Of a DNA stretch of 38,036 bases, positions 25,334-33,960 are shown piece by piece (positions within the stretch are counted from its first letter, which is position 1; each line of letters starts with the position of its first letter). The notes below the pieces were generated by a model. That model saw nothing but the letters and a program-made list of their open reading frames with translations. It was not told the origin of the DNA and ran no database searches. A program made the translations under genes and the position numbers. The stretch comes from a virus. The stretch covers positions 1 through 38,036 of IMG/VR virus record IMGVR_UViG_3300031673_000213; one strand, 5' to 3'.

Positions 25334-26137
25334 TCACCAATCTGTTATTCCAAAGGAGTCACTACCACCAATCATGTATTTTTTACCCGCATCGCACTGT
25401 CCTAAATAATCACAGTACTTACATAATGGAGAAGTTGACGGTCTATAAAGCTTCTCGGCATTAATTTTTTCTGAATAGTCCAAAAAATCTTGGGCTGTCT
25501 TTATTATTTCTTCTCTATTGAATTCTTTTTCAATACGATCAAATTTATGACGTAACATTACATAAGAACATCTAATGTTTTTTATTGATGCATCCTCAAT
25601 CATTACTACATACGCATAAGTTTTTAACTGTAACAAATCCTTTTTTAGATATCGTTTATCTTTACTGGTTTTGTAATCTGCAACGTGTAATACTCCGTCT
25701 GGATCGAGCTGTATAACATCTATAAACCCGTTTAATAAAACACTATCGTTAATATTAAGAGAAAAGTCTTTTTCGATTCTAATTACTTTAGGAACTGAGT
25801 TGCACTCTCTCTCTTTAAACCTTATGGCAAGGTATTCTTTAAGAATGTCTATACTCTCTACCCTTTGTGCTGGAGTTAACTTAGCTCCCCATTTTTGCAA
25901 CGCGCTGGAAAAGGATTGCTTCATAAGCACATGGTCGGGACCGCTAAACCCTTTTATAATAGAACTATGAAAATCTTCTAGAGCTTTATGTAGGAACTTA
26001 CCAAATATTTGAAAATCCCATTCCCTTTTAGGTAGGTGTTCAATATATGAAAACCTATACTTGGCTTTACATGTTAAAAAAGTCTTAACTTTGCTGACCG
26101 ATAATTTAAACAGGTCAGAATCTTTTGTTTTTGTCAT
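25334..26137 (-). CDS. PD-(D/E)XK nuclease, Cas4/RecB-like, with probable Fe-S cluster
   Basis: 267 residues of the RecB/Cas4 nuclease fold: GKFLHKALEDF (His50), GFIDVIQL (Asp140), ADYKTSK (Asp154, Lys156) and QLKTYAY (Gln170, Tyr174). Four cysteines, C23 near the start and C239, C242 and C248 (LCKYCDYLGQC) near the end, are spaced like the 4Fe-4S clasp of Cas4 and AddB. It likely trims or resects DNA ends during phage recombination or replication. There are no cas1 or cas2 genes, so no CRISPR link is implied. Confidence 0.85.
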   Translation of the reverse strand: MTKTKDSDLFKLSVSKVKTFLTCKAKYRFSYIEHLPKREWDFQIFGKFLHKALEDFHSSIIKGFSGPDHVLMKQSFSSALQKWGAKLTPAQRVESIDILKEYLAIRFKERECNSVPKVIRIEKDFSLNINDSVLLNGFIDVIQLDPDGVLHVADYKTSKDKRYLKKDLLQLKTYAYVVMIEDASIKNIRCSYVMLRHKFDRIEKEFNREEIIKTAQDFLDYSEKINAEKLYRPSTSPLCKYCDYLGQCDAGKKYMIGGSDSFGITDW

Positions 26138-26138
26138 G

Positions 26139-27125
26139 TTAGATCAGTCTTGAGCGTTTAAATGGTATCCATTTAAATACTTTCGGACCGGCTCTGCCAC
26201 TCGACGGAAATGCCATTTGACTTAATGCTCGCGCCGTAGTTCCGCGTCTAGGCTCTTTAGAAATAATCCATCTATTAGATTCTGCATCGCGATAATAAAA
26301 TGTATAAATGTCTTCCCTTGGATTATAATGATACTTTAAGAAAGATCCGGTGGCAACAGCTCCCTCTAATGCGGTGGTACGATAGTGAGCGCCATCACGT
26401 GCCACCTCATCATTACCTAATGAAAAGAATTGTTTGTTCACCATCGAAACATTTGGATCTTCTGGCTCTTCTCTACCGTCTTGAACAATCACTAAAGCTC
26501 TTGAATTGAATATTTTACTGTTCGCATCGCTTTGTTCGGGCGGTGCAGGCGGAACAACGATATTAACAGTAGCAGGCAATGTGCCTATACCTTCTCCGTA
26601 CTCTCCCTTACTGTTCCTTTCGGAATATTCTATATCATAATTGGTGCGATGATACTGTTTATCGGTTTCTGATGCAGCTGTGTCGGTGGCAGTGCCGTCA
26701 AATCCGGTAGGATACCCAGCAACATTAGGATCATCAACATCTACACCGCCCGTATTTCCATAAATTACAGGGCGAGCAGGAGCATGATCTCCAAATGGGA
26801 ATAAATCTAAATTTGTGCTGGGCGGTTGTGTAAAAGTAACTTTATCACGAGGTTGACGATCAGGTACCATATTAGTACCATACTCTTCTGTAACTATCGC
26901 AGAGCTGCTTGTACCGTCTGTAGCAAACACTTTTAACGTTACTTGCCCTAAATTAGGCATTGTGATTGCTGAAATATAAATGTCAGAGCTGGTCGTGGGG
27001 TCTGTGCCGTCCAAAGTGTAAAAAATAGTAGACGGAATGCTTGCTGATAATTCAATTGTAGTAGGAACGCCTGCTACTTTTTGAACTGGAGACTCTGTAA
27101 TTGTTATGCTTATAACTGCCATCAT
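26139..27125 (-). CDS. Putative virion protein with chitobiase-like C-terminal-type beta domain
   Basis: 328 residues. Near the N-terminus (about 20-80) lies a beta-sandwich of the chitobiase/hexosaminidase C-terminal type: IFYTLDGTDPTTSSDIY, then VTLKVFATDGTSS. Similar domains decorate phage heads and tails. The rest is Pro/Gly-rich with beta segments (YHYNPREDIYTFYYRDAESN) and a basic C-terminal end (RAGPKVFKWIPFKRSRLI). A structural role is likely, which is odd among replication genes. Joined to the next gene by TAATG. Confidence 0.6.
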   Translation of the reverse strand: MMAVISITITESPVQKVAGVPTTIELSASIPSTIFYTLDGTDPTTSSDIYISAITMPNLGQVTLKVFATDGTSSSAIVTEEYGTNMVPDRQPRDKVTFTQPPSTNLDLFPFGDHAPARPVIYGNTGGVDVDDPNVAGYPTGFDGTATDTAASETDKQYHRTNYDIEYSERNSKGEYGEGIGTLPATVNIVVPPAPPEQSDANSKIFNSRALVIVQDGREEPEDPNVSMVNKQFFSLGNDEVARDGAHYRTTALEGAVATGSFLKYHYNPREDIYTFYYRDAESNRWIISKEPRRGTTARALSQMAFPSSGRAGPKVFKWIPFKRSRLI

Positions 27126-27433
27126 TAAACCACGTTAAGAAATCGCGTATTTGTTGCTTTTTCTTGATTAATATGTAAAAATTGGCGATACAATGTGTGT
27201 GCCGCTCTACGCAATACTTTACCAATGGTAAAATATGCTTCTTTGTTTTCATCACCAGCGCGGCGATAGAGACGAAAAAAACCCTCCGATATGTCTAAAA
27301 GCTCAATATCGGGATTTTTTACATTAACTGATAAAATAATACCAGAACCAATAATATGCTTATACAAACCACGTTCCCCTTTGACGCTGAGGAGCTTGAG
27401 GTATTTATCAGCTGTTGGTTTCTTGATTAGCAT
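27125..27433 (-). CDS. Hypothetical protein, 102 aa
   Basis: A compact 102-residue protein (GLYKHIIGSGIILSVNVKNP; LDISEGFFRLYRRAGDENKE). Its stop overlaps the ATG of the virion-like gene as TAATG, and this coupling suggests it is a partner, such as a completion or connector protein. Not recognised. Confidence 0.7.
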   Translation of the reverse strand: MLIKKPTADKYLKLLSVKGERGLYKHIIGSGIILSVNVKNPDIELLDISEGFFRLYRRAGDENKEAYFTIGKVLRRAAHTLYRQFLHINQEKATNTRFLNVV

Positions 27434-27449
27434 TACACGAGAATGCTAT

Positions 27450-28127
27450 TTAATGCATAATGTCCGCTAACTTAGCAGCTAACTCGGGAATTGTCCCATC
27501 GTTATCAATAACATAATCAAATTCACTATCTGGAATAGATAGTTGTTCAGCTTCGCTGGCATGATTAGCCGTGAAGCCTTGCAATCCGGCGACGGGTCGT
27601 TTTATTCTGATCAGTTTGCCGCCTGCTTTCTTGATGGCAGAAATTTCATTGGAAAAACGAACGTCTGGAATAATTACATGTTTAGTTCGATAAACATAAG
27701 CATTCGGACCGTTACTTGGATATTCTTGCAGCCCGTGTGCGCTAGTGTACATGTATGCGTCTTTATTTAGCAGCTCGTTAGCGATACGAATGGCATAATC
27801 AATCCATACGTTATAGTAACAAAATCTACCCCATTCTGTCCCTAATACCTGAAGAGCTAGGCGCGGAGAAAGTGATTCTGCCTCCATGTCGTAAACCCAC
27901 TTACCATTTGAGTCTCCAACTTCTGTAGTGCGGGGATATCTTTCATCCGGTGCATTCCTATATTGGCTCGGTCCCCAAAGCTGCTGTTCACTGAAATTAA
28001 ACACATCCCTACATATACGCTTCAATGGATCTGCTAAAGAAACCTTCACCACTCCATGTTTTGCAACCAATATATCTGCCGCAGTATCCTTGCCGCTGCC
28101 CGCTTGTCCTGAAATTCCTATAATCAT
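27450..28127 (-). CDS. Deoxynucleoside monophosphate kinase, T4 gp1-like
   Basis: Phosphorylates dNMPs for phage DNA synthesis. The P-loop is GQAGSGKD at 7-14. Further family marks are SLADPLKRICRDVFNF, VLGTEWGR, and the Asp-Arg motif VIIPDVRFSNEISAIKKAGG, which is typical of gp1-like kinases. The C-terminus has HASEAEQLSIPDSEFDYVID. 225 residues compares with 241 in T4. It is coupled with bL12 (TAATG). A dephospho-CoA kinase is the main alternative, less likely. Confidence 0.85.
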   Translation of the reverse strand: MIIGISGQAGSGKDTAADILVAKHGVVKVSLADPLKRICRDVFNFSEQQLWGPSQYRNAPDERYPRTTEVGDSNGKWVYDMEAESLSPRLALQVLGTEWGRFCYYNVWIDYAIRIANELLNKDAYMYTSAHGLQEYPSNGPNAYVYRTKHVIIPDVRFSNEISAIKKAGGKLIRIKRPVAGLQGFTANHASEAEQLSIPDSEFDYVIDNDGTIPELAAKLADIMH

Positions 28128-28486
28128 TATTTAATCTCCACAGTTGCTCCGGCGTCAGTTAACTTCTTAACCAACTCAGCAGCTTCTTCTTTACCGACAT
28201 TCTCACGAATTACTACAGGTGCACTCTCTGCCAATTCTTTTGATTCTTTTAAACCAAGACTAGTAATAATACGCACCTCTTTAATTACCTGAATCTTTTT
28301 ATCATTGAAGCTGAGAAGAATAACATTGAACTCAGTTTGTTCTTCTTCGGGCGGAGCATCTTGTCGTGAGGGCTCGATTATAAGAGAAGAAGAAACCTCC
28401 CACTTCTCTTCAAGCTCTTTAGTAAGAGCAATTAGATCAACAAGCTTCATATTGCTTAAGAATTCAATGACGGCATTCTTTTCCAT
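28127..28486 (-). CDS. rplL: Ribosomal protein bL12 (L7/L12)
   Basis: A full-length ribosomal stalk protein, 119 residues from the ATG at 28486 (GGTGA upstream; a GTG two codons earlier is possible). The N-terminal dimerisation domain is residues 1-32 (LVDLIALTKELEEKWEVSSS), the flexible hinge about 33-50 (PSRQDAPPEEEQ), and the C-terminal domain matches the cellular one throughout: TEFNVILLSF, VIKEVRIITSLGLKESKEL, GATVEIK. This domain recruits IF2, EF-Tu and EF-G, so a phage copy could exchange onto host ribosomes and change factor use. No bL10 is seen here. Confidence 0.97.
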   Translation of the reverse strand: MEKNAVIEFLSNMKLVDLIALTKELEEKWEVSSSLIIEPSRQDAPPEEEQTEFNVILLSFNDKKIQVIKEVRIITSLGLKESKELAESAPVVIRENVGKEEAAELVKKLTDAGATVEIK

Positions 28487-28488
28487 AA

Positions 28489-28746
28489 TCACTCACCACG
28501 ATTCCTTACACCATGTTCCTCTAAACAACGCACAGCAATTGCGGCAATCTTTCTAATCTGATGAAGCGGACGCTCTACACCTGCGTTGTCCGTCCAATCC
28601 ATCTTCGCCTTTACTACATAGCTATCTAACATTACCAAATGGTCACCAACCGTTTTGGCACAACCATCCATTCTCGCAATAGGAAGCCCATCCTGATGAT
28701 CTCGTTCCTTATTAATACATTCGTAAACTTCTTTTCTAGTGCTCAT
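28489..28746 (-). CDS. Small phage protein, MazG-like pattern
   Basis: 85 residues from the ATG at 28746, with GGAGG five bases upstream (the longer TTG start is rejected). The pattern VYECINKERDHQDG ... VGDHLVMLDSYVVKAKMDW ... HQIRKIAAIAVRCLEEHG recalls small phage proteins with a helical, nucleotide-pyrophosphohydrolase-like core, including the IRKIAAxAVRCxEEHG end. Catalytic MazG Glu clusters are not evident. Function uncertain. Confidence 0.75.
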   Translation of the reverse strand: MSTRKEVYECINKERDHQDGLPIARMDGCAKTVGDHLVMLDSYVVKAKMDWTDNAGVERPLHQIRKIAAIAVRCLEEHGVRNRGE

Positions 28747-28930
28747 CTTTTCCTCCAACAATTATTACCGGGTTAGTGCAGAATATTTGATTATTATATT
28801 CTACTGCAACAATTTCTTGTATAGATTCGGACCCTTTGAAAAGCAAACTATTAGCTAGAGCTGCTCCACCCTTAGATGGGTAAACCATATTCCTAACTAA
28901 AAAAGCTGTAGTCAGTTTACAATTCACCAT
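28736..28930 (-). CDS. Small hypothetical protein, 64 aa
   Basis: 64 residues (MVNCKLTTAFLVRNMVYPSK; EIVAVEYNNQIFCTNPVIIV). It overlaps the gp46 stop at its start and the next gene's start at its end. Not recognised. Confidence 0.6.
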   Translation of the reverse strand: MVNCKLTTAFLVRNMVYPSKGGAALANSLLFKGSESIQEIVAVEYNNQIFCTNPVIIVGGKDEH

Positions 28931-31071
28931 TGGGTTACCACTTTAGCCGTAGCTCCGTCTTGTTCCTTCTCGACAAGAATGGCGTGAGAAAACTTATCTT
29001 TCAGATCATCGTTATGTGTAACAACGAAGATTTTGAATTTGTCTTGCCAACGCTTCATTACGTCAGCAAAAGCTTCAACTCCCGCTTTGTCTAAAGATTG
29101 ATCTACTTCGTCTAGTTCTAAGAATTTAATATCCACATCTAGTTTCTTTTGGATTAATAATGACAACCCCATCTTCAAACTGAGTGCCAAATACATCTTC
29201 TGACCACCAGAAAGTAGATTATAATCCCGGGACACACCATCTACGGTAAAGTTTATATCCAGCGTGTCTTTATCCTCTTTCTCAATAACGAATTGTAAGC
29301 CAAGCTCTGGTCGCAACTCTTGCAACAGGTTATTTACCTCTAGTTGTAGGTCATCTAGAATAGTATGTATGACCAAAGTTGGAATACCCTTAGGGCTGAA
29401 GGCAAAAACACCACGTTTACGTATCTTTAACTGTCTTTCCAATAAGGTTTTGTTCTTTTTATGTGTTTTAATCTTTCTTAAATCTTCTTTAGCCCGATCA
29501 ATAGTAGATTCGGCACTGCCGAGTTCGCGATTCTTGATAGATAATTGATTTAATAGGTTGTTTAATACAACAACCACCTCTGCAACTTGATTGTTTAATT
29601 TGTTTTCTTGTTTTTGTAGCGCCGGAACGTTTGTTTTTTTAAGTTCTGTGGTGATTTTCTTATCTTCGGCGTTTAAATCCTCAATTTCCTGCTCACAGGT
29701 TTGCCAAGAATCATGCAAGCCCTCAATAGTCTTACCTAGTTGCTCAATAACCTCTTTAAAGCTTTCTATTTTTGTCTCTGTTACCTGCACTTCATGATTT
29801 GAAGACGTAATTTGAGATAAAACACCAGCTATTTCTTTCAATTCTTGACGTAATTTGTCCTTGTCGCTTTGTAATTTGGTTAATTTATCATTATATGTGG
29901 TATAAGTTTTCTTTAATTGCTTTTTAAGATCGGCATTATCATTAAAAAACTTGTTTCGATACTTTTCACTAATACTTTGTTTACAATGTGGACACTCTTC
30001 GCTGCCCGGTAAGTTATGTTCGCATGCATCGATTTGCGCCTGAAGTTTAGCTAAATAAACAATTCCCTTCTGCTCAGCTTCCTGTAAACCATTAATCTTC
30101 TGCTCCACTTCTTCTTCAGTACGACACTTTTTACTCTTTAAATCTTTTAAAGAGTTCTTTAAAAACCTCAACGATATAATAAGCTTGCCTAAATTACACT
30201 CCTTGGCGGTTTTACTGTCGGTATTTTCTTGAATTTTACGAGTAAGTTTTACTACCAAACTGCGCTGAGTGGCGCGTTTGGTGTTAATAACAGCCATTTT
30301 ACCAAGACTGTCAGAAGCTCCTTCAAGTTTTTTACTAACCTCATCACGCTTCTTGGTATATTTATCAACCTCCTTTTTAGAATCATCCACACTCTTGTTA
30401 CACTTCTCTATGTCCTTGACAATTTCCTCTATGCGCTTAGAGTAATCGTCAATAATAGCCTGGGGATTGCCAAAAGTTTGAAGCTGTGAGTTAATTAATT
30501 GTAATTCCTCTTCCAGAATCTTGTTTTTCTTCTTCGCTATTTCCTCAAACTTACTATACACCGCTAATTGTAGAGGCTCTTTAAGCATTGCCTTACGTTT
30601 ATCGGGAGTAGCAGCAGCTAAACCACTCAAATCTCCCTGCGCAAATAATACAGAGCCCTTAAAGGCTTCATAATTAATACGAATCAGCTTCTCCAGCTCT
30701 TTAGCTGCCTGTTTGCTAGTACGTTGTCCTTTGGGAACCCATTTGTCACCGGCTTTTTCCTCCAGCTTTAACTCAGATTTAATATGGCGAGTCCGAGTTG
30801 CACGATAAATACCGGAGCCCGCTTTAAATTCAAGAGATACTATACACTTCTCAGTACCTTCACGGATGATCTTGTCTATATGACGAGTAGGATACTCACC
30901 AAACAATACAAAATCTATCGCCTTAAAGATGGTACTCTTGCCAGTACCATTTGATTCACGATCATTGGACTTGTTCTTACCAACAATAAGACAGGATTTG
31001 AAAGAGGTGAAATCTAATTCACTCTTCCGATTTCCCATGAAGTTTTCTATGTATAATTTAAGAGGTAGCAT
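28924..31071 (-). CDS. sbcC: SbcC/Rad50-like recombination ATPase (gp46)
   Basis: The ATPase of the gp46/gp47 end-processing complex. The split Walker A loop (VGKNKSNDRESNGTGKST, residues 30-47) is extended compared with bacterial SbcC. Two long coiled-coil arms (about 180-350 and 370-560) flank a zinc hook CPHC at 360-363. The C-terminal ABC part has LLSGGQKMYLALSLKMGLS, FLELDEVDQSLD and VVTHNDDL. 715 residues, longer than T4 gp46 (560). It resects DNA ends to start recombination-dependent replication. Overlaps the HD gene by 14 bases. Confidence 0.95.
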   Translation of the reverse strand: MLPLKLYIENFMGNRKSELDFTSFKSCLIVGKNKSNDRESNGTGKSTIFKAIDFVLFGEYPTRHIDKIIREGTEKCIVSLEFKAGSGIYRATRTRHIKSELKLEEKAGDKWVPKGQRTSKQAAKELEKLIRINYEAFKGSVLFAQGDLSGLAAATPDKRKAMLKEPLQLAVYSKFEEIAKKKNKILEEELQLINSQLQTFGNPQAIIDDYSKRIEEIVKDIEKCNKSVDDSKKEVDKYTKKRDEVSKKLEGASDSLGKMAVINTKRATQRSLVVKLTRKIQENTDSKTAKECNLGKLIISLRFLKNSLKDLKSKKCRTEEEVEQKINGLQEAEQKGIVYLAKLQAQIDACEHNLPGSEECPHCKQSISEKYRNKFFNDNADLKKQLKKTYTTYNDKLTKLQSDKDKLRQELKEIAGVLSQITSSNHEVQVTETKIESFKEVIEQLGKTIEGLHDSWQTCEQEIEDLNAEDKKITTELKKTNVPALQKQENKLNNQVAEVVVVLNNLLNQLSIKNRELGSAESTIDRAKEDLRKIKTHKKNKTLLERQLKIRKRGVFAFSPKGIPTLVIHTILDDLQLEVNNLLQELRPELGLQFVIEKEDKDTLDINFTVDGVSRDYNLLSGGQKMYLALSLKMGLSLLIQKKLDVDIKFLELDEVDQSLDKAGVEAFADVMKRWQDKFKIFVVTHNDDLKDKFSHAILVEKEQDGATAKVVTQW

Positions 31072-31609
31072 TTACCAACTCGTCAAACCTTTTCAGGAAA
31101 ATCTTCTTTGCAGCGTCAAAATGCCACGATTCTATGTTCCATCCCTCTGTCTCTGGACAATTCGGCGGACTCTCATCTATATTAGGCATTAAATCACGCA
31201 TTTCGGTAGCTAACATAATGTTATCGGCATTTTTTACATCAAGCGGCTCCTCGATATGTAAGCCAAACTTATTACAGATAGCATCCATCACTTGCTTTTC
31301 TCTATCTTTATAGCCGGGCAATAAAGATTTAATTGGTCTGGGAATATCTGCCAAATATGCCTCTGAAGCATCGTGCAGCAAACCCCACAATGCATTTTCT
31401 TTATCACACAAATAACTCACATGAACTGAATGCTGAGCTACACTGTAGAAATCCGAAATGTGTCCATTGAACCGACAAATTAAAGATAGAGACTGTGCAA
31501 TATCGTCAATAAGAATTTCTTCTGATCTAGGATCTAGCGGCCAAAATCTACCACCAGAATATATAAAAATAGAATTGCCTATACGTGGGAATAAATCCAT
31601 TTGTTCCAT
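31058..31609 (-). CDS. HD-domain phosphohydrolase, YfbR-like 5'-nucleotidase
   Basis: 183 residues with the HD metal site: VAQHSVHVS (His60), GLLHDASEAYLADIPRP (His79, Asp80) and a distal Asp (VKNADNIMLATEM). The same layout is seen in YfbR-type 5'-deoxynucleotidases, which remove phosphate from dNMPs. It lies between gp46 and gp47 genes, coupled by TAATG. A role in nucleotide balance is likely. Confidence 0.8.
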   Translation of the reverse strand: MEQMDLFPRIGNSIFIYSGGRFWPLDPRSEEILIDDIAQSLSLICRFNGHISDFYSVAQHSVHVSYLCDKENALWGLLHDASEAYLADIPRPIKSLLPGYKDREKQVMDAICNKFGLHIEEPLDVKNADNIMLATEMRDLMPNIDESPPNCPETEGWNIESWHFDAAKKIFLKRFDELVNATS

Positions 31610-32790
31610 TATTTTTCCTTACTATAGTATTCGTCTACGCATTCTTCACAGAACTTAACAAATGACAAACGGTCTTCATCGTTATCAAACTCTAACATCT
31701 CGGCGTAAAGCTTAAGGGCAGATTTAGGTTCTACTGTGCTGTCTAGTAGTTCCTTCTTGTCTTCAGGAACCACCGACACGTTTCTCGACTCGGAAAATTT
31801 GGCAATATAAAACGCACCCTTATTGTTGATTGCTTCAATAATTTCACTACGGCTTAACTCTAAACCCTGTGGATCAAGATGTTTAATTTCTAAATTAACT
31901 ATTGCTTTGTCAAAATTGGTTTGGGAAATTAGATCAAGCAAAAACTGGTTTGGATCTGTTCCTTTAGCAATTTCTTTTCTTATTCTCACCAAAGGTCGGG
32001 TAGGTATTGGAATATATTTTGGTGAGGCATCGGGATCGAATAGAACCAGCATTTTAGTTTGTCCGCACTCTCCAAAATCAGACAAATCCATGCTGCCAAT
32101 ATGAGCTACGTATGGGTTTTTCTGCATCACTTGCGGCTGGTGTACGTGTCCCATCCAAACATAATCATATCCTGCGAACATTTTATACGGGCACATTAAT
32201 TCATTCGCAGCGTCGCCTAACTCTTTAGTGTAGAACGATCCTTCCAAAGCCAAATGCCCCACTAGCACTGGCACATTGGGATGCGGGATATCTAACAACT
32301 CATAAGAGAAGCTTTCCTCGATTTTACGTAAGGCATTAGGAATCGTTTCACATCCTAAAGATAATCTGTCTCTAAAAGGAAGTAGCGTAAACGACGCTCC
32401 ATCAGTATGAATGGTGTGTACGTTTTTATAGATAGTAGTATTCCCAATGTCAGCGGCTGTAATAAAATCAAGAATAGATATATACGTTCCTCCGGTACGT
32501 TTAACATCGTGATTGCCAGAAATAATATGGCACTCGATTCCACTATCCTCACAACACTTTAGCCAGTTGACAAATATTGTTATTAGTTGTCCGTCTGGTT
32601 TAATATCTTCAAAAATATCACCAGTAATAATGAAACGATTAACACTATGCTCAACGCCTTGATCTAGTATCCAGTTCAACAGACGAAGCTGATCAGCTAC
32701 TCTGCTATTTAAAGCGTTACCGATGCCTTGCTTACCAATCGAGACGCCCTTGCCTAAATGAATATCTCCAACAATTATTGTCTTACTCAT
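31609..32790 (-). CDS. sbcD: SbcD/Mre11-like nuclease (gp47)
   Basis: 393 residues. Metallophosphatase motifs in order: IIVGDIHLG (Asp9, His11), ITGDIFEDI, ISGNHDVKRTG, LVGHLALEG and YVWMGHVHQPQ. This is the nuclease partner of the gp46 ATPase, which is encoded two genes downstream. It processes double-strand ends and feeds UvsX. Its stop overlaps the HD gene start. Confidence 0.95.
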   Translation of the reverse strand: MSKTIIVGDIHLGKGVSIGKQGIGNALNSRVADQLRLLNWILDQGVEHSVNRFIITGDIFEDIKPDGQLITIFVNWLKCCEDSGIECHIISGNHDVKRTGGTYISILDFITAADIGNTTIYKNVHTIHTDGASFTLLPFRDRLSLGCETIPNALRKIEESFSYELLDIPHPNVPVLVGHLALEGSFYTKELGDAANELMCPYKMFAGYDYVWMGHVHQPQVMQKNPYVAHIGSMDLSDFGECGQTKMLVLFDPDASPKYIPIPTRPLVRIRKEIAKGTDPNQFLLDLISQTNFDKAIVNLEIKHLDPQGLELSRSEIIEAINNKGAFYIAKFSESRNVSVVPEDKKELLDSTVEPKSALKLYAEMLEFDNDEDRLSFVKFCEECVDEYYSKEK

Positions 32791-33457
32791 AATAATCGTC
32801 CAGTTTTTCTTTTAAAAGCGCAATACGTGCTTCTAAATTATCGTAATTAATATTGGGGTTGGTTGCATGTTTAAGCACGTAAAGATCTAAACCCCACGCC
32901 ACCGCCTCAGCAAACTCAAGAGCTTTCGAACTACCATAAAACATATCCAAAAACGCTTTAATATAAAGACTAAACTCTAGCAACGCTTCGTCAGATTTGT
33001 CTTCTTTACGTTCTTTAATCTCTAAATACGCTTCATCTAAAGATCCGAATTGTTCTATAATGGTTTCTGCCACATCCATCATGGGCAGGTTATGCATCGC
33101 AGCTTTAAATTGTACTGCTCTGCCTGAACGTCCACATCCAAAACAATTAAACCGATCCTCTATAGAATTGTAATTAAACGAAGGGTTGGCGTCATGATGA
33201 TCTGGGAAAGGACACTGACCTTTGTGCGTCCAACCACTAGGACTATAGATAATTATAGGAAAATCCACATGATGTATGTGGAGCAAACTGATTAAAGATT
33301 GTTTTTCGTTAGCAAGAGTTATTAACTGTTTGTTTTTCGGCTTTTTAATATCCGATGATAAATCGGTTTCCCAGCCATTAATTTCTTCAGCAACTCCACC
33401 TTCGCTGCGGAGACCGAAGCTGCTACTGGGTTGGGTGATATACGATATCTTTCGCAT
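32783..33457 (-). CDS. dnaG: CHC2 zinc-finger protein, N-terminal half of a split primase
   Basis: 224 residues (start uncertain). The CHC2 zinc site of DnaG: CPFPDHH (Cys82, His87 or 88), then FNCFGCG (Cys105, Cys108) and GRAVQF. This is the template-recognition domain of primase; the TOPRIM half is a separate gene at 11070-11876. The C-terminal 100 residues are helical. With the ATG at 33457 (weak, distant GGGAG) it overlaps the 72-residue gene upstream by 136 bases in another frame. By comparison with DnaG the domain needs only about 37 residues before the first Cys, so a later non-ATG start cannot be excluded. Confidence 0.85.
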   Translation of the reverse strand: MRKISYITQPSSSFGLRSEGGVAEEINGWETDLSSDIKKPKNKQLITLANEKQSLISLLHIHHVDFPIIIYSPSGWTHKGQCPFPDHHDANPSFNYNSIEDRFNCFGCGRSGRAVQFKAAMHNLPMMDVAETIIEQFGSLDEAYLEIKERKEDKSDEALLEFSLYIKAFLDMFYGSSKALEFAEAVAWGLDLYVLKHATNPNINYDNLEARIALLKEKLDDYYE

Positions 33458-33540
33458 AAACGTACATACTCCCCATATGCTTCTTTCTCCTCGGAGAGAA
33501 GTTCAAGAAGATCTTCGGAAGAGTATAGTTCTGCGCTCAC
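33322..33540 (-). CDS. Small hypothetical protein, 72 aa, GTG start
   Basis: Starts at GTG 33540 with GGAG nine bases upstream. A helical, acidic first half (LLELLSEEKEAYGEYVRLCE) and a basic end (YHRILKSRKTNS). Most of its second half overlaps the primase zinc-finger reading frame. The order and protein-like composition suggest it is real, but overlap lowers confidence. Confidence 0.6.
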   Translation of the reverse strand: MSAELYSSEDLLELLSEEKEAYGEYVRLCERYRISPNPVAASVSAAKVELLKKLMAGKPIYHRILKSRKTNS

Positions 33541-33543
33541 GCA

Positions 33544-33960
33544 CTACTCTCCGCTCGACTTCTTCTTAGCTTGCTGTTCAAGAAGATAAATCTTATGAGA
33601 TTGTTCGTTGATTCGATCTCGCATGTTAAATAAAGAATTCATAAGCACAGTAATAAGACCTATCGATCCAATACCTTCCGGCTGATTTTCATCATTATTA
33701 ATGTGGAGAGCTAATGATCCCAAATTGTTTATTAACTCTTTTTCTACATCCTTACCTACAATGCCACGATTTTCCGGAAGAGTCTTATCATTTACAGCGT
33801 CCATAAACCTACGAGATAGCTGCATTGCTTTAAGTTTTACTGCTTCATCGTTTTTTTGAAGCTCAGAGATTTCTTTTTCAAAATCTTGCTGAGTTTTTTT
33901 ATTCTCTTTAGGTTTGAATTTAGATTTGGATGGATCTAATTTGACTCCACTATTCATCAT
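33544..33960 (-). CDS. Hypothetical helical protein
   Basis: 138 residues from the ATG at 33960 (adjacent GGAAG); 33957 and GTG 33969 are alternatives. A coiled-coil at the N-terminus (TQQDFEKEISELQKNDEAVK) and at the C-terminus (NEQSHKIYLLEQQAKKKSSG). Overlaps the preceding gene's stop. Not recognised. Confidence 0.7.
   Translation of the reverse strand: MMNSGVKLDPSKSKFKPKENKKTQQDFEKEISELQKNDEAVKLKAMQLSRRFMDAVNDKTLPENRGIVGKDVEKELINNLGSLALHINNDENQPEGIGSIGLITVLMNSLFNMRDRINEQSHKIYLLEQQAKKKSSGE

Noticed and set aside
25334-26137. CRISPR-associated Cas4
   Set aside because: The fold and cysteines match Cas4-like nucleases, but no cas1, cas2, effector gene or repeat array is present; many phages carry such nucleases.
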